A DNA stretch of 64,000 bases from D2472 sp964275585 (GTDB lineage Bacteria; Pseudomonadota; Gammaproteobacteria; Magnimaribacterales; D2472): the NCBI GenBank assembly GCA_964275585.1, contig CAXYCJ010000015.1:186001-250000 (forward strand), written 5' to 3'. Made by a program: the position numbers and the translations under genes. Of the stretch, positions 49,101 through 57,467 are shown one piece after another. Below the pieces are notes generated by a model that saw only the letters and a list, made by a program, of their open reading frames with translations, was not told the DNA's origin and made no database searches. The stretch's first letter is position 1; every line of letters starts with the position of its first letter.

Positions 49101-50339
49101 ATTGAGCAACATAAAGTAATCTATGGCTCTACTTTATTTGTTAAAGATCAAACTAATGTTGAACCAGGCCTTAAGATTGCTGGATGGGATCCTTATACGA
49201 GGCCTATTATTAGTGAAGTTGAGGGTATTGTTCAGTTCTCTGATATCGAAGATGGAGTTACAGTTAGAGCAAAAACTGATGAGTTAACCGGTTTAAGTAG
49301 CATAGAAGTTATTGATGTGGCAGAAAGACCTTCAGCAGGAAAAGACAAGGTTCCAGCTCTTGCTCTGGTTGATGCCAAGGGCAAACCAGTTACTCTTGGT
49401 GAGCATAAAACGCCTGCAAACTACTCTCTTCCTGCTAAAGCACTTGTTAACTTAAAAGACGGCAAGAAACTATATGCTGGTGAGGTATTAGCTAGAATTC
49501 CTCTAGAGGGCTCTAAAACAAAAGATATTACAGGTGGTCTTCCTAGAGTGGCTGATTTATTCGAGGCTAGGAAACCAAAGGATGCGGCTGTTCTTGCAGA
49601 AGAAAGTGGTTTTATTGCTTTTGGTAAAGAAACTAAAGGCAAAGTCAGATTAGTCATAACTCCTGATGGAGCAACCAAGAAAACACATAATGTTGAAATG
49701 CTTATACCCAAGCACAGAACTTTAACTGTGTTTGAGGGAGAGAGAATTCAAAAAGGTGACATCATCTCCGATGGCCCACTTAGCCCGCATGATATCTTGA
49801 GATTAAGAGGCATTCCTGATTTAACCAACTTTGTTGTGAACGAAGTTCAAGGCGTTTATAGACTTCAGGGAGTATTAATCAACGACAAGCATATTGAAAC
49901 AATTCTTAGGCAAATGCTAAGAAAAGCTCTAATTCTTGATGGGGAAGATACTAAATTTATCCAAGGAGATCAGGTGGAATATGCTGAACTTGTTGCTGAG
50001 AATGCCAAAGCAGTTACTGCTGGGAAAGAGCCTGCTCAATTCGAACGAGTATTGCTTGGAATAACTAAAGCTTCTCTGACAACCAGTTCGTTTATTTCCG
50101 CTGCTTCATTTCAAGAAACAACTCGAGTTCTTACAGAAGCATCAGTGACAGGTAAAGTTGACTATTTAAGAGGCTTAAAAGAAAACGTTGTGGTTGGAAG
50201 ACTTATTCCTGCTGGCACAGGCATGGAATTCCATGATCAAATGGCAGCTAAGAAGGCAAGCGATTCATCAGAATCTATGCTTTCTGAGGATGAGATTGAA
50301 GCTGCTTTAAGGCAAGAATTACAAGAAAGCGAGGAATAA
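46158..50339 (+). CDS. rpoC: DNA-directed RNA polymerase subunit beta'
   Basis: Largest RNA polymerase subunit, containing the catalytic Mg2+ site. It has 1393 residues (E. coli 1407). It begins at a TTG start (46158) after GGAG; no ATG fits. The N-terminal zinc finger is CVCGKYKRMKHRGVVCEKCG. The catalytic loop NADFDGDQMAVH with its three Asp residues is near residue 456. A second Cys cluster (CEASYGVCAKCYGRD) is present. It ends just before the rpsL promoter. Confidence 0.98.
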   Translation: MKDLLNSLKAKQEDFSSITAGLASPQMVRSWSFGEVKKPETINYRTFKPERDGLFCAKIFGPVKDYECVCGKYKRMKHRGVVCEKCGVEVTLAKVRRDRMGHIELAAPVAHIWFLKSLPSRIGLLLDITLREIERVLYFESYIVTDPGLTELEKCQILTEEEFIEAFDEYGDEFTASMGAEAVQMLLQEIDLQEEIKIIREEVPQTNSETKLKKLSKRLKLLEAFNESGNKPEWMIMNVLPVLPPDLRPLVPLEGGRFATSDLNDLYRRVINRNNRLKRLLELSAPDIIVRNEKRMLQESVDALLDNGRRGRVITGTNKRPLKSLADMIKGKGGRFRQNLLGKRVDYSGRSVIVAGPNLKLHQCGLPKKMALELFKPYVYGKLEQKELATTIKAAKKLVERETPEVWEILEDVIREHPILLNRAPTLHRLGIQAFEPLLVEGKAIQLHPLVCVAFNADFDGDQMAVHVPLSIEAQLEARALMMSTNNILSPANGEPIINPTQDIVLGLYYMTRDKVNVKGDGRVFSNPDEVLRAYESETLDIHANIKVRITNADKGTFLEETTVGRVLVWRITPIEVGFDNVNKTLDKKSVSTLIDISYRKAGLKDTVIFADQLMYLGFDHSTRSGSSIGVDDFVIPDEKPSIIDAAEKEVKSIESQYESGLVTQGERYNKVIDIWSRANEKVAKAMMTKISTDQVEDSEGKTVDQASFNSVFIYADSGARGSPAQIRQLSGMRGLMSKPDGSIIETPITANFREGLSVLQYFISTHGARKGLADTALKTANSGYLTRRLCDVAMDSVVVEADCGTDESVVVSSIVEGGEIIQPLTERILGRVIAEPISDIDNVELFPNGHLIDEDSLKKIDELNLASLKVRSPMTCEASYGVCAKCYGRDLARGHLVHRGEAVGVVAAQSIGEPGTQLTMRTFHIGGAASSSSEDNAIVVNNLGVIKFSSDIKTVTNKDKQEVVVSRNSQVTLTDEKGKLIEQHKVIYGSTLFVKDQTNVEPGLKIAGWDPYTRPIISEVEGIVQFSDIEDGVTVRAKTDELTGLSSIEVIDVAERPSAGKDKVPALALVDAKGKPVTLGEHKTPANYSLPAKALVNLKDGKKLYAGEVLARIPLEGSKTKDITGGLPRVADLFEARKPKDAAVLAEESGFIAFGKETKGKVRLVITPDGATKKTHNVEMLIPKHRTLTVFEGERIQKGDIISDGPLSPHDILRLRGIPDLTNFVVNEVQGVYRLQGVLINDKHIETILRQMLRKALILDGEDTKFIQGDQVEYAELVAENAKAVTAGKEPAQFERVLLGITKASLTTSSFISAASFQETTRVLTEASVTGKVDYLRGLKENVVVGRLIPAGTGMEFHDQMAAKKASDSSESMLSEDEIEAALRQELQESEE

Positions 50340-50341
50340 TG

Positions 50342-50370
50342 TTGACCGCAGTTAATCCTCTCTATAAAAT
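50342..50370 (+). promoter_or_regulatory. Predicted promoter of the str operon
   Basis: TTGACC (50342-50347, 5 of 6), 17-bp spacer, TAAAAT (50365-50370, 5 of 6), then CGCGTCC, a GC-rich discriminator typical of stringently controlled genes. It starts 3 bp after the rpoC stop. Start codon of rpsL at 50390, so the leader is very short. Confidence 0.75.
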
Positions 50371-50389
50371 CGCGTCCAACTAGGAAATT

Positions 50390-50761
50390 ATGGCTACAGT
50401 AAATCAATTAATAAGAAAACCTCGCAAACCCAAGGTTAGGAAAACCGATGTGCCCGCGTTAGAGAAATCTCCGCAACGTCGAGGTGTTTGCACCCGTGTT
50501 TATACAACAACACCTAAGAAACCTAATTCAGCATTAAGAAAAGTTTGCAGGGTTAGGTTAACCAGTGGATTTGAGGTTACCTCATACATTGGTGGTGAGG
50601 GGCATAACTTGCAAGAGCATTCCGTGGTTTTGATTCGAGGAGGGCGCGTAAAAGATTTGCCTGGTGTTCGATACCATACTGTCAGAGGATCCCTTGATAC
50701 CTCAGGAGTTGCTAACAGGAAACAACGAAGATCGAAATATGGAGCTAAAAAAGGTAAATAA
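50390..50761 (+). CDS. rpsL: 30S ribosomal protein S12
   Basis: Decoding-centre protein that influences accuracy. It has 123 residues (E. coli 124). The conserved TTPKKPNSALRKVCRVRLT segment contains the Lys at the streptomycin-sensitive position, unchanged, and the RGGRVKDLPGVRYHTVRG segment contains the second site. It is the first gene of the str operon and is followed by rpsG after 2 bp. Confidence 0.98.
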   Translation: MATVNQLIRKPRKPKVRKTDVPALEKSPQRRGVCTRVYTTTPKKPNSALRKVCRVRLTSGFEVTSYIGGEGHNLQEHSVVLIRGGRVKDLPGVRYHTVRGSLDTSGVANRKQRRSKYGAKKGK

Positions 50762-50763
50762 AT

Positions 50764-51234
50764 ATGCCAAGAAGAAGAAGTCCCGAGAAACGAAAAATTC
50801 TACCAGATCCAAAGTATAAAGATATTATTGTAGCCAAGTTCATGAATCACATTATGAAAGATGGTAAAAAAGCCGTTGCTGAAAAAATTGTTTATGGAGC
50901 GTTTGACAAGATAGATGAAACTGCTAAATCAGATCCAGTTGCATTATTTAAAAAAGCTCTAGATGCAATCGGTCCAATGGTTGAAGTTAAGTCAAGAAGA
51001 GTTGGCGGGGCCACATACCAAGTTCCAATAGAAGTCCGCCCATCAAGAAGGCAAGCTCTTGCTATGCGATGGTTGGTCGAGGCTGCAAGAAAGAGAAGCG
51101 AGAAATCTATGGATCACAGGTTAGCCGGAGAATTAGCTGATGCTGCCGAAGGCAAAGGCTCTGCAGTCAAGAAGAAAGAAGATGTCCATCGTATGGCGGA
51201 AGCCAACAAAGCTTTCTCTCATTTCCGTTTTTAA
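50764..51234 (+). CDS. rpsG: 30S ribosomal protein S7
   Basis: Primary 16S rRNA-binding protein that organises the head of the small subunit. It has 156 residues, as in short forms of S7. It begins PRRRSPEKRKILPDPKYKD and contains the VGGATYQVPIEVRPSRRQAL signature. It ends in FSHFRF. In E. coli S7 represses its own operon by binding the rpsL-rpsG gap, but here the gap is only 2 bp, so that mechanism is probably absent. Confidence 0.98.
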   Translation: MPRRRSPEKRKILPDPKYKDIIVAKFMNHIMKDGKKAVAEKIVYGAFDKIDETAKSDPVALFKKALDAIGPMVEVKSRRVGGATYQVPIEVRPSRRQALAMRWLVEAARKRSEKSMDHRLAGELADAAEGKGSAVKKKEDVHRMAEANKAFSHFRF

Positions 51235-51260
51235 TTAATTTTATTATTTAGGTTTTTAAT

Positions 51261-53354
51261 ATGGCTAGACAAACTGAACTTAGCAAGTACAGAAATATTG
51301 GTATTTGCGCTCATGTTGATGCAGGGAAAACAACAACAACTGAACGCGTACTTTTCTATACAGGCCTATCTCATAAAATTGGTGAAGTTCATGATGGTGC
51401 GGCGACTATGGATTGGATGGAGCAAGAACAAGAAAGAGGCATAACAATAACCTCAGCCGCAACAACTTGTTTTTGGTCGGGTATGGAGCAACAATTTCCA
51501 GAACATAGAATTAATATTATTGATACTCCAGGGCATGTTGATTTTACAATTGAGGTAGAAAGATCTTTACGAGTTCTCGATGGAGCCGTAGTTGTATTTT
51601 GCGCCACATCAGGAGTTGAACCTCAATCAGAAACTGTTTGGCGTCAGGCAGATAGATACGAGGTTCCAAGAATCGTGTTTGTTAATAAAATGGACAGAGC
51701 AGGCGCTGATTTTTCCCGTGTAACAGATCAAATCAAAGATAGATTAAGAGCGAATGTTGTTCCGATGCAATACAACATTGGTGCTGAAGAAAATTTTAAA
51801 GGCGTGGTTGATCTTGTAAAAATGAAAGCTATTTTTTGGAATGAAGATGATCAGGGACTTACATTTGAAGAAAGAGATATTCCTGAAGACATTGCAGATA
51901 CTTGTGCATCTCTTCGCGAATCCATGATGGAGAGCGCTGCAGAGGCTAACGAAGAGCTTATGGATGCATATCTTGAGAATGGGGAATTATCAAATGAGCA
52001 AATTAAAGCTGGTATAAGACTCAGAACTCTTGCAAATGAAATTATTCCAGCATTTTGTGGGTCTGCTTTTAAGAATAAAGGAGTACAAGCTGTGTTAGAT
52101 GGAGCTATAGAGTATTTACCAGCTCCAAATGAAGTAAAGGCTATCAAAGGAACTCTTCCAAATGATGAAGAGGCTGAGGTTAGTAGATCATCCTCGGATG
52201 AAGAACCTTTCTCCGCTTTGGCATTTAAAATTGCTACGGACCCATTTGTTGGAACTTTAACCTTTATCAGAGTTTACTCAGGCGTTCTTTCGGTGGGTGA
52301 TGGGGTCATGAATTCAACTAAAGGCAAAAAGGAAAGAGTAGGTCGCATGGTGCAGATGCATTCAAATGATCGTAATGAAATTAAAGAAATCAGGGCCGGA
52401 GATATTGCTGCTTGCATTGGTTTAAAAGATGTGACGACCGGAGAAACACTTTGTGATCTTAAAGACCCGGTTGTTTTAGAACGTATGGACTTTCCTGAGC
52501 CTGTTATTTCAGTTGCTGTTGAGCCAAAGACTAAAGCAGACCAAGAAAAAATGGGAATTGCGTTGGGCAAGCTTGCTCAAGAAGACCCTTCATTTAGAGT
52601 TCACACTGATGAAGAATCAGCCCAAACTATTATTTCAGGAATGGGTGAGTTGCATCTAGATGTTCTGGTTGACAGGATGAGAAGAGAATTTGATGTAGAA
52701 GCTAACATTGGTAAGCCTCAAGTTTCATATCGTGAGACTATTAGAGAATCTATAGACATAGAAGGTAAATTTGTTAGACAAAGTGGCGGCAAAGGACAAT
52801 ATGGGCATGTTTGGCTTAAGCTAGAGCCACTTGGATTAGATGATGAATATGAATTTGTTGATAAAATTGTAGGCGGTGCTGTTCCTAAAGAATATATTCC
52901 GGCAGTGGATAAAGGCATTCAAGAGCAGATGAAAAATGGTGTTATTGCTGGGTATCCTCTATTAGCATTAAGAGCAACCCTATATGACGGATCTTTTCAT
53001 GACGTAGATTCAAGTGAAATGGCTTTTAAAATTGCTGGTTCAATGGCCCTAAAAGAGGGATGTCTTAAGGCCAGACCAGTCTTGCTAGAACCCATGATGG
53101 CTGTTGAAGTTGTAACCCCTGAAGATCATATGGGCGATGTAGTGGGCGATCTTAATAGAAGAAGAGGAATAATCTTGGGCATGGATGAGATCCCAACAGG
53201 TAAAACTGTTAGATCAGAAGTTCCCTTGTCAGAAATGTTCGGTTATGCCACTGACCTCAGATCTGCAACTCAAGGAAGAGCGAGTTTTTCGATGGAGTTT
53301 CTAAAATATGCTGAAGTTCCAAATAATATAGCCGAGCAATTAAAAACAAGTTAA
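51261..53354 (+). CDS. fusA: Translation elongation factor G
   Basis: GTPase that drives translocation and helps recycle ribosomes. It has 697 residues (E. coli 704). The G1 loop AHVDAGKT is at 17-24, G3 is DTPGHVDF, and G4 is NKMD. Domains II to V follow, with domain IV (FVRQSGGKGQYGHVWLKLEP) and the C-terminal SMEFLKYAEVP. It is the last gene of the str operon; tufA does not follow. The downstream 102 bp hold the S10 promoter. Confidence 0.98.
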   Translation: MARQTELSKYRNIGICAHVDAGKTTTTERVLFYTGLSHKIGEVHDGAATMDWMEQEQERGITITSAATTCFWSGMEQQFPEHRINIIDTPGHVDFTIEVERSLRVLDGAVVVFCATSGVEPQSETVWRQADRYEVPRIVFVNKMDRAGADFSRVTDQIKDRLRANVVPMQYNIGAEENFKGVVDLVKMKAIFWNEDDQGLTFEERDIPEDIADTCASLRESMMESAAEANEELMDAYLENGELSNEQIKAGIRLRTLANEIIPAFCGSAFKNKGVQAVLDGAIEYLPAPNEVKAIKGTLPNDEEAEVSRSSSDEEPFSALAFKIATDPFVGTLTFIRVYSGVLSVGDGVMNSTKGKKERVGRMVQMHSNDRNEIKEIRAGDIAACIGLKDVTTGETLCDLKDPVVLERMDFPEPVISVAVEPKTKADQEKMGIALGKLAQEDPSFRVHTDEESAQTIISGMGELHLDVLVDRMRREFDVEANIGKPQVSYRETIRESIDIEGKFVRQSGGKGQYGHVWLKLEPLGLDDEYEFVDKIVGGAVPKEYIPAVDKGIQEQMKNGVIAGYPLLALRATLYDGSFHDVDSSEMAFKIAGSMALKEGCLKARPVLLEPMMAVEVVTPEDHMGDVVGDLNRRRGIILGMDEIPTGKTVRSEVPLSEMFGYATDLRSATQGRASFSMEFLKYAEVPNNIAEQLKTS

Positions 53355-53383
53355 AACAAAACACTATAAAACCCTTAAATTTG

Positions 53384-53413
53384 TTGACATTGAGGCCCTT
53401 AGAGTCATAGAAT
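53384..53413 (+). promoter_or_regulatory. Predicted promoter of the S10 operon
   Basis: A consensus TTGACA (53384-53389), an 18-bp spacer and TAGAAT (53408-53413, 5 of 6). The expected start near 53420 leaves about 37 nt of leader before the TTG of rpsJ, too short for the 170-nt L4-binding S10 leader of E. coli. Confidence 0.75.
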
Positions 53414-53456
53414 ACGCAACATTTTGCATAAAGCAGAAATATAGGAATTAATAAAA

Positions 53457-53768
53457 TTGGACAATCAATCAATAAGAATTCGCTTAAAAGCATTTGACTA
53501 TCGCTTGATTGACGCTTCAACTAAATTAATAGTTGAGACTGCAAAGAAAACTGGAGCAATAGTTAAAGGGCCAATTCCTTTACCAGTAAAGAAAGAGAGA
53601 ACAACGGTTTTAACATCTCCGCATAAAGATAAAGATGCTAGAGATCAGTATGAGATAAGAACATACAAGAGACTGATGGATATTGTAGAGCCTACAGATA
53701 AAACGGTTGATGCTTTAATGAAGCTAGACCTATCATCTGGGGTTGATGTGCAAATTAGCTTGAGCTAA
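53457..53768 (+). CDS. rpsJ: 30S ribosomal protein S10 (NusE)
   Basis: Head protein of the small subunit, also the NusB partner in boxA antitermination. It has 103 residues. It begins at TTG 53457 after AGGAATT; no ATG is available in the frame, and the protein start (DNQSIRIRLKAFDYRLID) aligns with other S10 proteins. Signatures are GPIPLPVKKERTTVLTSPH and YEIRTYKRLMDI. It is followed by a 64-bp gap before rplC. Confidence 0.97.
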   Translation: MDNQSIRIRLKAFDYRLIDASTKLIVETAKKTGAIVKGPIPLPVKKERTTVLTSPHKDKDARDQYEIRTYKRLMDIVEPTDKTVDALMKLDLSSGVDVQISLS

Positions 53769-53832
53769 TTTGTCACTTTTTTAACGCTTAGCGGCCATAG
53801 AGGGTTTTTAGCCCCGTAAAAAGGAGAGTAAA

Positions 53833-54459
53833 TTGAGCATTGGCTTAGTTGGAAAAAAATCAGGAATGTCGAGGCTTTTTCAAGAAGATGGCACTTCTGT
53901 ACCCGTAACAGTAATTTCTGTTGCAGCAAATTTTGTAGCTGACATAAAAACCAATGAAAAACATGGTTACAGCGCTATTGTGGTATCAAAAAATACTTCA
54001 AAAAATTTAACAAAATCTGCTACAGAGTTCTTTAAAAAGCAAAATATCCCTAATGGAGAACTCTTTGAGTTTAGAACTGATGAAGCCAGCGATCTGAAGG
54101 TTGGGCATCACCTAACAGCTGAGATCTTTGAGGTCGGAAAGATGGTTGATGTCTCAGGAACCTCTAAGGGCAAGGGCTATGCTGGGGTAATTAAGAGGCA
54201 TAACTTTGCGATGCAAGATGCAACACATGGTAACTCACTGTCTCATAGAGCTCACGGCTCTATTGGCCAATGCCAAACGCCAGGAAGGGTTTGGAAGGGC
54301 AAGAAGATGTCTGGACATATGGGACATGAATCAAAAACCACTCAAAGCCTGGAGCTTATGGGTTCAGACATTGAAAATAATTTACTTTATGTAAAAGGTG
54401 CTGTGCCAGGCTTTACTGGCTCAACACTCAAGATTACGCCTGCGGTGAAACAAGGATGA
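53833..54459 (+). CDS. rplC: 50S ribosomal protein L3
   Basis: One of the first proteins to assemble on 23S rRNA, reaching the peptidyl-transferase centre. It has 208 residues (E. coli 209). It begins at TTG 53833 after AAGGAGAG. The protein starts SIGLVGKKSGMSRLFQEDGT, and the central loop reads HRAHGSIGQCQTPGRVWKGK; the Gln residue that is methylated by PrmB in E. coli is in this loop. It overlaps rplD by four bases. Confidence 0.97.
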   Translation: MSIGLVGKKSGMSRLFQEDGTSVPVTVISVAANFVADIKTNEKHGYSAIVVSKNTSKNLTKSATEFFKKQNIPNGELFEFRTDEASDLKVGHHLTAEIFEVGKMVDVSGTSKGKGYAGVIKRHNFAMQDATHGNSLSHRAHGSIGQCQTPGRVWKGKKMSGHMGHESKTTQSLELMGSDIENNLLYVKGAVPGFTGSTLKITPAVKQG

Positions 54460-55067
54460 AATTAGACGTTTTAAATACTGAAAACAAGAAAGCAGATGTT
54501 CAGATATCTGAAAGCACTTTTGGAAAAGACTTTAATGAGACATTGGTTCATCAAGCGGTTGTAACTTACCTAGCCGGTTCAAGACAGGGATCTCATAAGC
54601 AGAAGACACGATCAGAGGTTAGAGGCGGCGGTAAAAAACCATACAGACAGAAGGGTACTGGACGTGCTAGAGCAGGAACCATACGAAGTCCGATATGGAG
54701 AGGTGGTGGAGTTACTTTTGCTGCTACACCACGAGATTACTCCAAGAAAATTAATAAAAAGATGTATAGATCTGCTATTAGTTCTATATTTTCAGAGTTG
54801 CATAGACAAGAGAGGTTAGTAGCTATAGAGCAACCTAAGTTTGCTACACCTAAGACAAAAGAAATGAATTCCTTCTTAAAGCAATTTAGTTTAGACAAAG
54901 TTCTAATTATTCTTGACGAGATGGATACAAATTTATATTTGTCTGCAAGAAATATTCCTCATGTTGATGTTGTTACTGTAAAAGAGATCAATCCAGTTAT
55001 TTTATTGAGATCAGAGAAAGTGGCAGTGACTCCGGCGGCTTTTAAGTTAATTGAGGCTTGGGTCTAA
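54456..55067 (+). CDS. rplD: 50S ribosomal protein L4
   Basis: Exit-tunnel protein of the large subunit. It has 203 residues (E. coli 201). The extended loop reaching the tunnel includes TRSEVRGGGKKPYRQKGTGR and ARAGTIRSPIWRGGG, as usual. In E. coli L4 also represses its own operon through the S10 leader, but that leader is not seen upstream of rpsJ here. The stop overlaps the rplW start. Confidence 0.97.
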   Translation: MKLDVLNTENKKADVQISESTFGKDFNETLVHQAVVTYLAGSRQGSHKQKTRSEVRGGGKKPYRQKGTGRARAGTIRSPIWRGGGVTFAATPRDYSKKINKKMYRSAISSIFSELHRQERLVAIEQPKFATPKTKEMNSFLKQFSLDKVLIILDEMDTNLYLSARNIPHVDVVTVKEINPVILLRSEKVAVTPAAFKLIEAWV

Positions 55068-55360
55068 TGAATAAAGAAAAATTATTAACTTTAATTCAAT
55101 CTCCTTATGTAACAGAGAAATCTACTTCAGTGGGCGAGTTAAATCAGGTGGTATTTAAAGTTTCTATTTCAGCGAATAAGCTAGAAATTAAAACTGCAGT
55201 TGAGCAATTATTTGATGTAAAGGTAGAAAGTGTCACCACATCAACTCAAAAAGGTAAGACAAAGAGAAATAGGTTTGGAATATACAAAAGATCTAATTTT
55301 AAGAAAGCTTTTGTTTCGCTGAAAGAAGGATCAGAAATTCAATTTGAGGGTATTAGTTAA
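55067..55360 (+). CDS. rplW: 50S ribosomal protein L23
   Basis: Tunnel-exit protein and docking site for SRP and trigger factor. I take ATG 55067, sharing an A with the rplD stop (TAATG), giving 97 residues; a TTG nine bases upstream is less likely. Signatures are IQSPYVTEKSTSVGELNQVV, the typical start, and TSTQKGKTKRNRFGIYKRSN. It is followed by rplB after 2 bp. Confidence 0.97.
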   Translation: MNKEKLLTLIQSPYVTEKSTSVGELNQVVFKVSISANKLEIKTAVEQLFDVKVESVTTSTQKGKTKRNRFGIYKRSNFKKAFVSLKEGSEIQFEGIS

Positions 55361-55362
55361 TC

Positions 55363-56190
55363 ATGGCAGTCATAAAGGCAAAACCAACTAGCCCAGGAAG
55401 AAGAGGCGTTATATCGATTAAATCTGATTTGCATAAAGGCAAACCTCATAAAGCGCTTATCGAAAAAAAATCTAAAAATGGTGGAAGAAATAATAACGGC
55501 CGAATTACTGTCAGACATCAAGGTGGTGGACATAAACAGCATTACAGAGTTATTGATTTCAAAAGAAATAAATTAGATGTTCCAGCAGTAGTGGAGACAA
55601 TTGAATACGATCCCAATAGGTCTGCTCATTTGGCTTTGCTGAAATATGCAGACGGCGAGAGGCGATATATTATCGCACCGAGTAAAATTAAAGTAGGTGA
55701 TCCAGTCCTGTCAGCTGACCAAACAGAAATGAAGTCTGGTAATTGCATGAAACTTATTAATATACCTCTTGGTACTACCATTCATTGTGTAGAAATGAAG
55801 CCTGGAAAGGGAGCTCAAATAGCCAGAAGTGCTGGCACATCTGCTCGATTGGTTGCCAAAGAGGGAATTTATGCAACTTTAAGACTTCAATCAGGTGAAA
55901 TGAGAAAGATTTTATCTGATTGCCGCGCAACCCTAGGGACAGTTTCAAATCAAGAAAATAATTTGCGCTCACTTGGTAAAGCTGGTGCTAAAAGATGGAG
56001 AGGCGTTAGACCTACAGTTCGTGGTGTTGCTATGAACCCAGTTGACCATCCGCATGGTGGTGGAGAAGGCAGAACTTCTGGGGGCAGACATCCATCAACT
56101 CCATGGGGCGTTCCAACCAAAGGTTATAAAACAAGAAAAAATCAACGTACAGATGATTTAATCGTTAGAAGAAGGACTAAGAGGAAATAA
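55363..56190 (+). CDS. rplB: 50S ribosomal protein L2
   Basis: Large-subunit protein essential for subunit association and peptidyl-transferase assembly. It has 275 residues (E. coli 273). Signatures are the N-terminal KAKPTSPGRRGVISI, the central GRITVRHQGGGHKQHYRVID and the conserved VRGVAMNPVDHPHGGGEGRT loop with the functionally important His. It is followed by rpsS after 5 bp. Confidence 0.98.
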   Translation: MAVIKAKPTSPGRRGVISIKSDLHKGKPHKALIEKKSKNGGRNNNGRITVRHQGGGHKQHYRVIDFKRNKLDVPAVVETIEYDPNRSAHLALLKYADGERRYIIAPSKIKVGDPVLSADQTEMKSGNCMKLINIPLGTTIHCVEMKPGKGAQIARSAGTSARLVAKEGIYATLRLQSGEMRKILSDCRATLGTVSNQENNLRSLGKAGAKRWRGVRPTVRGVAMNPVDHPHGGGEGRTSGGRHPSTPWGVPTKGYKTRKNQRTDDLIVRRRTKRK

Positions 56191-56195
56191 TTTTT

Positions 56196-56468
56196 ATGCC
56201 TAGATCACTCAAGAAAGGACCATTCATTGATTTATCACTTCAGAAATCTGTTGATAGAGCAATTAGTGAGAATAGCAAAAAACCAATTAAAACATGGTCT
56301 AGACGATCCATGATTAGCCCAACAATGGTTGGACTGACAATCTCTGTCCATAACGGTAGGCAGCATATTCCAGTCTTTATTAACGAGGACATGGTTGGTC
56401 ATAAGTTAGGAGAGTTTGCCATCACCAGAACTTTTAGAATGCATTCAGGCGATAGGAAATCTAAATAA
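56196..56468 (+). CDS. rpsS: 30S ribosomal protein S19
   Basis: Head protein that contacts the A-site tRNA region and bridges to the large subunit. It has 90 residues (E. coli 92). It begins PRSLKKGPFIDLSLQKSVD and contains WSRRSMISPTMVGLTISVHN and GHKLGEFAITRTF. It overlaps rplV by one base (TAATG). Confidence 0.98.
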   Translation: MPRSLKKGPFIDLSLQKSVDRAISENSKKPIKTWSRRSMISPTMVGLTISVHNGRQHIPVFINEDMVGHKLGEFAITRTFRMHSGDRKSK

Positions 56469-56806
56469 TGGAAACAAGAGCATATTTAAAAGGAACAAGG
56501 TTGTCTGCTCAAAAAGCAGGATTAGTTGCAGATGTTGTTCGAGGAAAATCAGTGCAAGCCGCTATGGATTTTTTATCTTTTCACAAGCAGAAAGCTTCTG
56601 CGGTAATTAAAAAACTTCTAGAGTCTGCAATTGCTAATGCTGAAAATAATGATAAAGCAGATATAGATTTATTAGTGGTGAAGTCAATTATTGTTAATCA
56701 AGGCATGAGGTTAAAAAGAATGAAGCCTAGAGCTAAAGGAAGAGCGGATAGGATTATTAAACCTAGCTGTCATATTGAAATCATTTTATCGGATCAGGAG
56801 AAATAA
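56468..56806 (+). CDS. rplV: 50S ribosomal protein L22
   Basis: Exit-tunnel protein whose beta-hairpin lines the constriction. It has 112 residues (E. coli 110). Signatures are YLKGTRLSAQKAGLVADVVR and the C-terminal hairpin RMKPRAKGRADRIIKPSCHI, the part reaching the tunnel and macrolide-sensitive zone. It overlaps rpsC by one base. Confidence 0.97.
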   Translation: METRAYLKGTRLSAQKAGLVADVVRGKSVQAAMDFLSFHKQKASAVIKKLLESAIANAENNDKADIDLLVVKSIIVNQGMRLKRMKPRAKGRADRIIKPSCHIEIILSDQEK

Positions 56807-57465
56807 TGGGTCAAAAAGTTCATCCAATTGGCTTTCGTCTTGGTGTAATCAAGAAACATAATGCTTTATGGTATGCAAAAGGAAAAGCTTTTAGAGAAAA
56901 TCTTATAGAAGATTTAAAAGTTAGAAACTACATAAAAGATAGGTTGAGATTCTCTTCTATTAGTAAAGTAGATCTTGAGAGATCTGCTCAAAATTTTGTC
57001 GTAAATATTCATACATCTAGACCGGGAATTATTATTGGTAAAAAAGGTGAGGAAATTGAGTCTCTAAAAACCGCCATTCAAAAGATAGTAATTCAGCCAG
57101 TTCAAGTGAATATCAAGGAAGTGAGAAAACCAGATTTGGATGCAACAATTCTTGCAGAAGGTATTGCTCAGCAATTAGAGAGAAGAGTTCAATTTAGGCG
57201 GGCCATGAAAAGAGCGGTTCAAAGTGCAATGAGACAGGGTGCTAAGGGCATTAGAACTGAAGTATCAGGCAGGCTAGGGGGCGCAGAAATTGCTAGAGCA
57301 GAATGGTATAGAGAAGGACAAGTTCCATTACATACCCTCAGAGCAAATATTGATTATGGTGTTGCAGAGGCAATGACTACATACGGCTTAATTGGAGTGA
57401 AGGTCCATGTGTATACAGGTGAAGTATTGGGTGATCCCTTAAAAGAAGAGGTCCAAGGAAGCTAA
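56806..57465 (+). CDS. rpsC: 30S ribosomal protein S3
   Basis: Small-subunit head protein at the mRNA entry tunnel, with helicase function. It has 219 residues (E. coli 233). It begins GQKVHPIGFRLGVIKKHNAL, contains the KH domain with GKKGEEIE (RPGIIIGKKGEEIESL), and the conserved RIRTEVSGRLGGAEIARAEW-type region (GIRTEVSGRLGGAEIARAEW). It is followed by rplP after 2 bp. Confidence 0.98.
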   Translation: MGQKVHPIGFRLGVIKKHNALWYAKGKAFRENLIEDLKVRNYIKDRLRFSSISKVDLERSAQNFVVNIHTSRPGIIIGKKGEEIESLKTAIQKIVIQPVQVNIKEVRKPDLDATILAEGIAQQLERRVQFRRAMKRAVQSAMRQGAKGIRTEVSGRLGGAEIARAEWYREGQVPLHTLRANIDYGVAEAMTTYGLIGVKVHVYTGEVLGDPLKEEVQGS

Positions 57466-57467
57466 TT

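Noticed and set aside
53257..53520. 87-codon minus-strand frame across the fusA-rpsJ gap
   Set aside because: It overlaps the end of fusA, the S10 promoter and the start of rpsJ on the other strand and has no family match or ribosome binding site.
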